This document shows, piece after piece, positions 6,463-15,000 of a stretch of DNA of 27,954 bases; the first letter of the stretch is position 1; every line of letters starts with the position of its first letter. The notes beneath the pieces were generated by a model. That model searched no databases. It worked only from the letters and a program-made list of their open reading frames with translations, and was not told where the DNA came from. This stretch comes from Muribaculaceae bacterium (GTDB lineage Bacteria > Bacteroidota > Bacteroidia > Bacteroidales > Muribaculaceae), in contig JAEDFO010000029.1 in the NCBI GenBank assembly GCA_016292745.1, positions 1 through 27,954 on the forward strand. Reading direction: 5' to 3'. The position numbers were made by a program, and so were the translations under genes.

Positions 6463-9083
6463 CTCGTCATATGAAGATTCCAAAAACTGTGTTAACGCTG
6501 ATTGTAATGGCTGTTGGAGCCGGATTGGCTGCGGCGCAGATATCAACTCCACGCATCGAGGCCGATTTTGCCTTGAAGAAAAAACAATTGTCCAAGGGAA
6601 AACTCTTCGAGATATTCAAGTATCCCATGAGCGAAGCCGAACGCCAATCCATGACATTCCTGTATGCATACATGACTGTTGGCGATATCACCGACTACAG
6701 CGGCGAGTTCTATCTCAGTAGCGTTAAAGCCTCGTTGCGTACACGTGAATCTATGCCTTGGGGCTCTCAGATTCCTGATGATGTGTGGCGCCACTTTGTG
6801 CTACCGGTGAGAGTGAACAACGAGAATCTCGACAATGCACGCATCGAGCTTGGCCGAATACTTGCCCCTCGCGTCAAGGGACTTACAATGGAGCAGGCTG
6901 CTCTCGAGGTGAACCACTGGTGTCATGAAAAAGTTACCTACGAGCCCTCTGATGCCCGCACGAGTGCACCGCTATCCACCGTACGCAGCGCTATTGGCCG
7001 TTGTGGCGAAGAGTCCACTCTGCTGGTGAGCGCATTGCGCTCGGTTGGCATTCCTGCCCGCCAGGTGTACACTCCACGCTGGGCACACACCGACGACAAC
7101 CATGCATGGGTTGAGGTGTGGGTTGATGGCCGATGGCATTTCCTCGGCGCGTGCGAGCCCGAGCCAGTACTCGACCTTGGCTGGTTCAATGCACCGGCAA
7201 GCCGAGGCTTGCTCATGCATACAAAGGTCCCTGGATACTATGAGGGTCCAGAGGAGGTGATGCGACGTACTGCTAATTTCACCGAAATAAATGTAATTGA
7301 CAACTACGCTGCTTCGGCTCGCTCCGAGGTTTATGTGGTCGACGAAAACGGCGTTGCCGTTGAGGGTGCCTGCGTAGAGTTCGGTATATATAATTACGCT
7401 GAATTCTATACTGTCAGCAGACAAACCACCGACGCTGCCGGTCGCGCTTCGCTGACGGCCGGATTGGGCGATATGATGGTGTATGCCTCGAAGAACGACC
7501 GCTTTGGCCTGAAAAAGATTAGTTTTGGTATCGATGCCCAAGTGGTCCTTGATCATGCTGTTGGCGAACCGCTAAGCATGGACGTCGACATCACCGTGCC
7601 GCGCGAAAAACCCGTGGTGCCTGTTGTGTCAGCCGAACAGCGTGCCGAGAACACCGTCAGGCTGCAAAAGGAAGATTCAATACGCAATGCTTACGTGGCA
7701 ACATTTGCCGATCGTGTGGCATCGGACAAGCTGGCACAGATGGTGCACCTCGATGCCGATTCGGTGTGGAAAGTCATCGGCCGCACGCGTGGCAATTATG
7801 GCAACATCAGCAATTTCTTAATCGGAGCATCGGGCCGTGGCATGGCACAGCGCGCTTTGCAGCTGCTTGGCACTCTGTCGCACAAGGATTTGCGCGATGC
7901 CGACCCCAACGTGCTTAACGACCACTTGTATAACACTCCTGTCTCGGCCGATGTGGCTACGGTGTTGGCACCTCGCATTGCCAATGAGCAACTTACTGCC
8001 TACCGTTCGTTTTTCGGCCGTGTTGTCAACGAAAAACTGCGTAGCCGTTTTAACGGAAATCCTGAAACACTCGTGCAGTGGTGTCGCAAGAACATTGTCG
8101 TTCGCAACGACCTCTCCACACTGTTCACCACCATCTCGCCCGAGGGCGTATGGCGTGCCCGTGTGGCCGACGAACGCTCGCTGAGCATTTTCTTTGTGGC
8201 AATGGCACGCTCACTTGGCATTTCTTCGTACATAGATGAAGTAACCGGAAACACTATGTACATTGCAGGCGCCGATACTGTCCGCGTCGATTTGTCAGGC
8301 TCGGCTTCTGTTGCTTCGAAGCCGCAGATGGCAACTCTTCGCCTTGATTTCTCGCCCTCGGGGCGGCTCTCCAACCCTGAATATTATCGTCATTTCTCCA
8401 TTGCACGCTATTCCGACGGCCAGTTTAGCCAGCTCACATATCCCGATTTCGAGCCTTGGAGCACATCGTTTGCCAAGGGCACTACGGTGGAGCAAGGTTA
8501 CTATATGCTCACCAGCGGCACCCGGTTAGCAACGGGCAATGTGCTTGCGCATATCGAAATGTTTCCGGTTTCTGAAGGCTCTAATGCCTCCAAGCTCATA
8601 CTTCGCAACGACAGCCAGCAGGTGAGTGTTATCGGTTCGCTCGATTCAGAGTCGGTGTTTACCGGTGGCATTGACGGCCAGCCAACATCGTTGTTGAAAG
8701 CTTGTGGCCGTGGATATTTTGTACTCGGAATAGTTGGTGTAGGACAGGAGCCGTCGATTCATGCGCTCAACGACATTGCACTGCAGGCCAGCCAGCTGAA
8801 AGCTTCCGGAAGAACTATGGTGCTGCTTTTCCCAAGTCGCACTGCATTTGAATCGTATATGCTTCATCCGGTTACCGGCTTGCCCGACAATGTGGTTATG
8901 GGAATCGACGACAATCAAGCCATCGAACGACAGTTACGCCAGTCGATGGAAATAAGCGATGAAGCCACTTTGCCGATATTTGTCATTGCCGACACTTTCA
9001 ATAGGGTGGTGTTTGGAACCCACGGTTACACGATAGGTCTTGGCAACACCATTGTGAAGACACTCAACGCAATCAGTCAGTAA
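6459..9083 (+). CDS. exported multidomain transglutaminase-fold protein with thioredoxin-like tail
   Basis: An 874-residue exported protein. The ATG at 6459 overlaps the fucosidase stop; a second ATG at 6471 (MKIPKTVLTLIVMAV) may be the true start. A signal peptide ends near AAAQ. Residues about 130-245 form a transglutaminase-like domain with Cys182 in GRCGEES, His215 in NHAWVEVW, and Glu233 in ACEPEP where the usual triad acid is Asp. Residues about 284-365 resemble a beta-sandwich (DENGVAVEGACVEF). A helical part follows. Near 565-590, ARVADERSLSIFFVAMARSLGI mirrors the first domain's core but lacks the cysteine, so it looks like a degenerate second copy. The last 125 residues (from GRGYFVLGIVG to LPIFVIADTFNRVVFG) resemble a TlpA-like thioredoxin fold without a CxxC pair. 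Coupling to the fucosidase suggests work on glycoprotein; peptidase or crosslinking activity is inference. Confidence 0.82.
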   Translation: MTRHMKIPKTVLTLIVMAVGAGLAAAQISTPRIEADFALKKKQLSKGKLFEIFKYPMSEAERQSMTFLYAYMTVGDITDYSGEFYLSSVKASLRTRESMPWGSQIPDDVWRHFVLPVRVNNENLDNARIELGRILAPRVKGLTMEQAALEVNHWCHEKVTYEPSDARTSAPLSTVRSAIGRCGEESTLLVSALRSVGIPARQVYTPRWAHTDDNHAWVEVWVDGRWHFLGACEPEPVLDLGWFNAPASRGLLMHTKVPGYYEGPEEVMRRTANFTEINVIDNYAASARSEVYVVDENGVAVEGACVEFGIYNYAEFYTVSRQTTDAAGRASLTAGLGDMMVYASKNDRFGLKKISFGIDAQVVLDHAVGEPLSMDVDITVPREKPVVPVVSAEQRAENTVRLQKEDSIRNAYVATFADRVASDKLAQMVHLDADSVWKVIGRTRGNYGNISNFLIGASGRGMAQRALQLLGTLSHKDLRDADPNVLNDHLYNTPVSADVATVLAPRIANEQLTAYRSFFGRVVNEKLRSRFNGNPETLVQWCRKNIVVRNDLSTLFTTISPEGVWRARVADERSLSIFFVAMARSLGISSYIDEVTGNTMYIAGADTVRVDLSGSASVASKPQMATLRLDFSPSGRLSNPEYYRHFSIARYSDGQFSQLTYPDFEPWSTSFAKGTTVEQGYYMLTSGTRLATGNVLAHIEMFPVSEGSNASKLILRNDSQQVSVIGSLDSESVFTGGIDGQPTSLLKACGRGYFVLGIVGVGQEPSIHALNDIALQASQLKASGRTMVLLFPSRTAFESYMLHPVTGLPDNVVMGIDDNQAIERQLRQSMEISDEATLPIFVIADTFNRVVFGTHGYTIGLGNTIVKTLNAISQ

Positions 9084-9400
9084 TGCTTGATTATGTGATT
9101 ATCGTCAATAATCGTTCCATTTAGGCTAATAATTTATTACAAAAATGCAGATATATGCTCTCTGTAGTATATATTTGCATTTGTTTTTGTATAAAATCGA
9201 ACAAAGTGCCAGGGCTTGGTAATATATTTGTGTATGTGAAGCGTTTGTAGGCTAATAATGCTTACGATATGCCAATAAATATATAGCCGTAATGTATCCT
9301 TACCTATCTATTTGATAAATGTTGGCGTATTTTAGGACATAGCTTCGACATTTGTCAAATGCTTAACAATGTGAATGAGTTTGTAAATGTAATAATGATA
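9084..9400 (+). other. AT-rich spacer with repeats and -7-like boxes
   Basis: No gene is seen here. Two Bacteroidetes -7 matches lie in it, TATATTTGC (9170-9178) and TATATTTGT (9223-9231), neither with a well-spaced -33 box. A weaker GACATTTGT is at 9347-9355, close before the next gene. The 12-base direct repeat TAGGCTAATAAT occurs at 9122-9133 and 9248-9259. Any of the boxes could drive the secreted protein gene downstream. A long leader with the repeats as regulator sites is possible but unproven. Confidence 0.4.
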
Positions 9401-11734
9401 ATGAAAAGAAGCTTTATTAATTGTGTAATGGCAGCAGCATTAATAGTTGCAGCCATTCCCGTTTGGGGCTCGAAACCGTTGGCAGTAAAGGCTGGAAAAG
9501 AAGCTGTATCGCTGCCGAAAATTGAGTTGCCGGTCAAGCGTGCGGCATCGATAAAGGCCGACAATGCATCGGGCTTGGTCGCCGAGTTCAGTTGCTACAC
9601 CTCCGATGCCTATTCGCCCACGTGGAGCGAAAACTTTGATGCCGGAATAGGCGAATGGAACGTTGAAGGTACCGACGACGTTGCCTGGATAGTGAAGAAA
9701 ATTACCGACACCGGAAAGAACTTTGCCGATACTGACCCTGATGATGTTCAGTCGCTATATGTCGATGGACCTTATCAGATTTTCAAGCGTGCAAAGGCTA
9801 AAGCCACTTCGCCTCTCATCAAGGTGCCGGCTAACGGTTCGCTCGAGGTATATGTGGGATTCTCGCAGAATATGGACGACTATTGCCGCTTGTCGTTGAC
9901 AATATCAACCGACGAATTTGCCACCGAGCAGGAATTGTGGAACAGCGCCGACGAAACCGGCGAACTCTCTTGGCGTTGGCACCACGTAATCGTGTCGCTC
10001 GAGGAGTATGTTGGAAAATCAGTAAAGTTAAGGTTTACATATGGCCCTGGCAAGGACGACATGTTTAATCTGGGCGGATATATGGGCGATTTCGCTATCG
10101 ATGGCATGAAGATTCTCGGAATCAGCACTATTGACGGCATATCGCTTAAAACAGGCGAGATAGTCCGCTTTGCCGACCTTTCTTCCGGTGAGCCGGCCGA
10201 ATGGCATTGGACATTTCCCGGCGCCACCCCGTCGGAATCAACTGAACGCGAGCCGCAAGTGTTCTACACACGCGATGGCCACTACGATGTGACTCTTACC
10301 GTCAGCAATGCCGAAGGCACCGATACGAAGACGCGTACAGCGTTTGTTGAGGTTGTTGGCAGCGCCCCAGTGGCTAAAATCATTCCTCCTGCCACGTTCC
10401 GTAATGCTGAGAATCACTATCCGCTTGTGGCACCTATGGCCAAGGTGCAGTTTGCCGATGGCTCGTCGAATTTCCCCACATCGCACAGCTGGGCATTCAG
10501 TGGAGTAGACCCTGAGCCGTATGCCGTATTTGAGAGCACCGACGAATGTCCCGTGGTGCAATATAGCTACCAGCACAATCAGGCTGTGACGCTGCATGTG
10601 GAGAACGAACACGGAGCATCGGACGATGCAATTAATGTATCGGCCGAGTACTATGCTGCAATCAACAACCTTGAGGCCGACGACCGTGCCGCTACATTCG
10701 ACCTTGACGGTCGTGGCACATTCCCTGGAACAAACAGCATGAAGATTACAGCATATGCCGAGAAATTCTCGAAGCCATCGTGCCCGATGGTAGTGTATGC
10801 CGCATATGTGTACTTCGTTACTGCCGAAGCCAAAGCTCTTACCGACCAGATTTCCGACGTTGGCGTGCATCTCTACACCAGCGAAAACGGTTTGCCGGGA
10901 AAACGCATCGAATCGACGTGGTGGCGCGTTTTCGAACTCGACCTTCCCTCCGGCGGATATCTGAAGCCAACCGAGTTTGAGTTCACCCCGACTGTTATCG
11001 ACGATGAATTCTTCGTGGTTATCGATGGCATCCCTGAAAAGAACGATTCGGTCGACGTTTCGTTTGCAATGGCCGATTTCCGTGACCACGGAAACACCGC
11101 CTACATGCTGAAGGATGGCGAATGGCGCGAAGTGAGCTCTTATTTCCCGGCAGGCGCCAATCACACATCGTTTTATGTAACCCTTTCAATGGGCCATTCG
11201 GTGATGATGCCGCTGCCTATGGGCGCTGAAGACACCGTAACTGTGGGCAAGGATGCCGGAAAAGTGGATTTCCCGTTCTTCTCGCTTTTGGGCTATAAAA
11301 CTCCTGTTGCCAGCTCTGACGACTGGTGCAGTGTGGTTAATACTCCTAACAACCTCACTTCCGACACTCTCGAGATTGCTTACGACCGTTTGCCTGCTGG
11401 CCTTGAACAACGTGAAGCCGTGCTGACAGTAACCGACGGCTTTACTTCCTACGATATCCATGTGGTTCAGCGTGCCGATTACGAAAGCGGCGTTGCAGCA
11501 ATAGAAACCTCCGATATTTCTGTCTGCCCGTCGATGGTTTCCGATGGATTCAGCATTGTTGGATTGAACGAGCGTGCCGCGGTGAATGTTGTAGATCTCA
11601 ACGGCCGCACAGTGTTCGCCGATAATGTTGGCCCGGATGCAAGAATTGATGCTGCAAACTGGGCTGCTGGAGTGTATATAGTAAAGGTTACCACCTCCAC
11701 TGCCACCATCACAAGGCGCATCGTGAAACGATAG
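9401..11734 (+). CDS. secreted PKD/BACON surface protein with type IX secretion (T9SS) sorting tail
   Basis: A 777-residue exported protein. The longest frame starts at 9359, but MKRSFINCVMAAALIVAAIP at 9401 gives a normal signal peptide. Domains in order: a jelly-roll 'cleaved adhesin/choice-of-anchor' module at about 74-240 (WSENFDAGIGEW, then SLYVDGPYQIF); a PKD domain at about 245-315 (WHWTFPGATPSEST, then YTRDGHYDVTLTVSNAEG); a second, weaker PKD at about 323-417; an unassigned stretch; a BACON-like domain at about 600-695 (SDDWCSVV, then LEQREAVLTVTDG). The final 75 residues (VNVVDLNGRTVFADNV, then AAGVYIVKVTT, ending RRIVKR) are a type A C-terminal sorting domain. Such proteins cross the outer membrane through T9SS and are anchored or released. 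No catalytic motif was seen; binding to glycans or protein is inference. Confidence 0.85.
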   Translation: MKRSFINCVMAAALIVAAIPVWGSKPLAVKAGKEAVSLPKIELPVKRAASIKADNASGLVAEFSCYTSDAYSPTWSENFDAGIGEWNVEGTDDVAWIVKKITDTGKNFADTDPDDVQSLYVDGPYQIFKRAKAKATSPLIKVPANGSLEVYVGFSQNMDDYCRLSLTISTDEFATEQELWNSADETGELSWRWHHVIVSLEEYVGKSVKLRFTYGPGKDDMFNLGGYMGDFAIDGMKILGISTIDGISLKTGEIVRFADLSSGEPAEWHWTFPGATPSESTEREPQVFYTRDGHYDVTLTVSNAEGTDTKTRTAFVEVVGSAPVAKIIPPATFRNAENHYPLVAPMAKVQFADGSSNFPTSHSWAFSGVDPEPYAVFESTDECPVVQYSYQHNQAVTLHVENEHGASDDAINVSAEYYAAINNLEADDRAATFDLDGRGTFPGTNSMKITAYAEKFSKPSCPMVVYAAYVYFVTAEAKALTDQISDVGVHLYTSENGLPGKRIESTWWRVFELDLPSGGYLKPTEFEFTPTVIDDEFFVVIDGIPEKNDSVDVSFAMADFRDHGNTAYMLKDGEWREVSSYFPAGANHTSFYVTLSMGHSVMMPLPMGAEDTVTVGKDAGKVDFPFFSLLGYKTPVASSDDWCSVVNTPNNLTSDTLEIAYDRLPAGLEQREAVLTVTDGFTSYDIHVVQRADYESGVAAIETSDISVCPSMVSDGFSIVGLNERAAVNVVDLNGRTVFADNVGPDARIDAANWAAGVYIVKVTTSTATITRRIVKR

Positions 11735-11752
11735 CCAATCCTGCTTTATTGC

Positions 11753-11790
11753 AAAAGGCTGTGTCCCGGTTCAATAGGGCACAGCCTTTT
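11753..11790. terminator. bidirectional terminator
   Basis: AAAAGGCTGTG (11753-11763) pairs perfectly with CACAGCCTTTT (11780-11790), with a further CCC/GGG pairing in the loop. A- and T-runs flank the stem on both sides, so it can end the T9SS protein transcript rightward and the tRNA-Arg transcript leftward. Confidence 0.85.
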
Positions 11791-11846
11791 GCCGTTTATG
11801 GCTATATATCGAAAAATCCCGAACTGCTTGTGCAATCCGGGATTCG

Positions 11847-11920
11847 TGACTCCGACAGGATTCAAACCTGTAACCTTCTGATCCGTAGTCAGATGCTCTA
11901 TTCAATTGAGCTACGGAGCC
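11847..11920 (-). tRNA. tRNA-Arg (anticodon ACG)
   Basis: The 74-base gene folds as a full cloverleaf. The acceptor stem is GGCTCCG with CGGAGTC (one G-U pair) and discriminator A. The D arm is GCTC/GAGC with a 9-base loop, and the anticodon stem is TCTGA/TCAGA with loop CTACGGA. The T arm is ACAGG/CCTGT with loop TTTGAAT. The anticodon ACG (plus-strand 11884-11886, read in reverse) would be edited to ICG and read CGU/CGC/CGA. No CCA is encoded, so it must be added afterwards. No copy of its 3' end marking an integrated element was noticed. Confidence 0.97.
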
Positions 11921-11931
11921 GTTTAACGCTT

Positions 11932-11963
11932 GCAAAGGTACTAATTTTTGTTGAATCAGCAAA
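11932..11963 (-). promoter_or_regulatory. promoter of tRNA-Arg
   Basis: On the minus strand TTTG (11963-11960), a 19-base spacer, then TACCTTTGC (11940-11932): a textbook Bacteroidetes -33/-7 pair ending about 11 bases before the tRNA 5' end. It is a good internal standard for the other promoters in this window. Confidence 0.85.
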
Positions 11964-12041
11964 CCTTTTCTCCATAATTTTTCATAGGAAATTACAAAGG
12001 AAATGGCTTTAGAGCTGTTACCGGTTGATATTAAACGAATT

Positions 12042-12074
12042 AGCGCATCTCTGCCATTTAAACAGAGATGCGCT
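12042..12074 (-). terminator. terminator of the macroglobulin gene
   Basis: A perfect 12-base inverted repeat, AGCGCATCTCTG (12042-12053) with CAGAGATGCGCT (12063-12074), has a 9-base loop. It lies 25 bases beyond the stop codon at 12100. The T-run after the stem is poor, so efficiency is uncertain. Confidence 0.65.
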
Positions 12075-12099
12075 TTCGATTTAAGTGTCAAGACTGGGA

Positions 12100-15000
12100 T
12101 TAGTCTACCTTGACTTCGCCACCGGCTGAGTGGGCTGTGAATTGTGGCGCATACTGGCACTGTACTGCTGCCTTGCCTATGGTGTAGGTGCCCGATGAGG
12201 TTATAACCACATCGTAATACAGACAGTGGGTACCTTTTGGCAGATAGCCGATAAACAGGTTTGTGCCGGCGTTCTTGGTTTCCTGGTACATCCAGATGCC
12301 ATCGCGATAAACGTAGTCGGAGAGCTGGTCGGCAGGCTCCATGGTTGCGCAGCGTTCATCGGTAATGGTAACAAACTCCATCGGCTGCTTCGATTTCACG
12401 GTGAGCATTACTCTCACGCGGTCGCCCACGTTGAGAGGTGCTCCGTCTTTAAGCTGGCTGCCTTTGAGGGTGTATACAGCTTTGCTTATTTCGATGCCGT
12501 CGCCTTTCTTGGCCTTGATTTGTTTCATTGGAGCGCTGAACTTTGCCATTACGGCGCCGAAAGCGGGCGATTTGCCATTGCGGCTCACCGTAAGGGTGGA
12601 GCCTTCGGCTGGAGTGTTGATTTCCTTCACAATGTATCCGCTGTGGCGTTCTATCTCGCTCAAATCAACCGTAGTATCGCCGATTGTAATTACAACATCG
12701 CCTGATGCTTCGCTCCACTTGGTGCCGGTGTTGAGAAGCGCCGAGATGGCGTACGGAGCCATACTCATATCGCCCCAATCGTTGGTCTGCTTTTCGAGCA
12801 CCATCCATTGGCGTACACTGTCGATGATTGGGTCGGCCGGGTTGATTGCGGCGATGGCCTTGAGCAGGCGGGCAGTGGTCGAAACATCGGCATAACCGCG
12901 CCACGAGAAGTCAACGTTGTCCCAGTATGTGCCTTTGTTAGCGGTGGTGATGGCAAACTGCTTGATTGATTCCACTATGTCGGCAGCCACATTCTTGCGG
13001 TCGATGCGGCACATAAGTTCAGCAATAAAACTCTTCTGGGCTAGCGAGCACTTTTTCCAGTCATTGGCCATTATTGAGTAGGCTCGGTTGACGAGTTCCT
13101 GCAGAGTGCTCGACATAGGGATGTCGGCAAACAATGTGCGTACGTAGGCAAATTGGCAGAAGATGTTGTAGTCGCGTTTGTCGCGCTGTTCGTTGTACAG
13201 ACGCACCACCTCGCGGTCGATGTATGCAATGGCCTTGGCGGTCATAGGACCAATTATGTCGTCGTCGGCATAGTATCCCACTTGTTTGAGTGTGCCAATT
13301 AACTCGAGCACCTCCATGCTTACCCAATATGACGATTTTTCGCATTTGGTATACCATTTCCATCCGCCATCTGAATTCTGTAGTGCCTTGAGGCTTTTTA
13401 TGGCTTCGTCCTTTATGCCCTTGGTATAATTGGCATCGGCAAGCTTGACTATGTTCTGCATACGCAGTGTCTGGCGTTCCGATTCCCTGAGCCATGGGGT
13501 GTGAGCAATGTCGAGCTGCTTCAAGTCGTCGTTTTTCTGAAGTGGCGACACAAGTTCGGTGTTGTCGGGGTTCTGTTTCCAGTATTCAATGGCATTCTTG
13601 ATGCCGGGGTTGGAGTCAACAATGCCGGTTGCCGAGTAGATGGCAAACAACGTGTGGGCCATCGACGGCGCGGTTACCCACGATGTGCTGAACATTGATG
13701 GCAGTGCTGTGATGCATGTCCAAGCAGGGTTGTCACAATAGATGAGCGACACTTTTGCATCAGAGGGAATGCCGGTGAGATTAACCGAGTGCGAGGTCTG
13801 CGCCGGGTTGATATAGAACGATTGCGATTCGATTACGGGCGACACTGTGTTGAGCACCGGAACTATGCATTGCTCGCCGTCGGAGAAATTGCTCGTGGCA
13901 GCCTTTATGCGGTAGCCGATGTTGGTAATTCCGTCGGGGATGGCAAATTCCATGTTGCATGCCCACTGTTCGTTGGCATCGAGCCTTAGGTCGTGATTTT
14001 GGCTTGCAAACACCTTTTTAGTGGTTGGGTCGAAAATTTCAATAAGAGCCACGGCTTGCTGCACGGTGTCGTCGGCATTGATAACCACAGCGTTGAAGGT
14101 GGCCACGTCGCCTTGGCGAACGAATCGCGGCATATTTGGCTGCACCATCAGTGGCTTGCTCACCACAATCTCGCGGCTCATGTTGTCGACGAGAAAATCG
14201 CGGGTGAATGCAGTGCTGCGCATCATCCAGGTGGTGTTGGCATTCGGCACGCTGAATTCAACAATGATGTTGCCCTCGGCATCCGATTCAACGGTTGGCA
14301 GCCACAGAGCCACGTTCTCAATGCCTTCGCGCAGCGTCACATTGTCAAGGTTGTGCTTGTCGGAACCGCTATCGGCGGCACCGGTAGCTATGGCTGCATT
14401 TTTGCTCAGACACATTGGAGCTGCCATAGCGTCTTCCACTGCACATTCTTCTTCCATCGCCTCGGCCTTATCCATCATTGCCATCGACCTCATGGGCTTG
14501 CTACCTATCCTAAAACGGTAGTCATAGTTGGAAAAGAATAAGCGGTCGTAAGTGTCGATGTCCGGGATAATAAACTCAATCGTTTTTACACCCTTAATGC
14601 GCTGCATCCAGTTTACCGAATTGGATGGTGCCCACGACCTGGGAAAGTTGATGCTCACGTTGAGCATTGATGCCGACGGACGGAACAGCTCGAAGTTGTT
14701 CTGGGCAATGGCATCGATGGCCTTGTTGTATATGTTGAAAATGGCGGCGGTGTGAAGCGGCGACCCGTCGTTGGATCGGTAGCTGATGCGCCATCTTTCC
14801 ACATCACCGGCAACAGCCTTATCGCGGAAACTTTCGATGCTAACGTTGAGACGCTCGGGTTCCACGTAGGGCTTAACTGTGATTTCGGCAGCTACTTCGT
14901 CCAGTTTCCTGATGGAGAACATCTTCACTGTGAACGATTCGCGCTTGTCGACCGGCAAATCGAGTGTGAGATGGTGATTTCCGGCTTTCTGATGAATCCA

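Noticed and set aside
11847..11920. tRNA-Arg as integration site of a mobile element
   Set aside because: No integrase, no repeated copy of the tRNA end and no foreign-looking genes were found on either side.
14029..14541. Long plus-strand frames opposite the macroglobulin gene (for example 182 and 166 codons)
   Set aside because: They are antisense shadows of a strongly coding minus-strand gene; their residue make-up is not protein-like and no promoter serves them.
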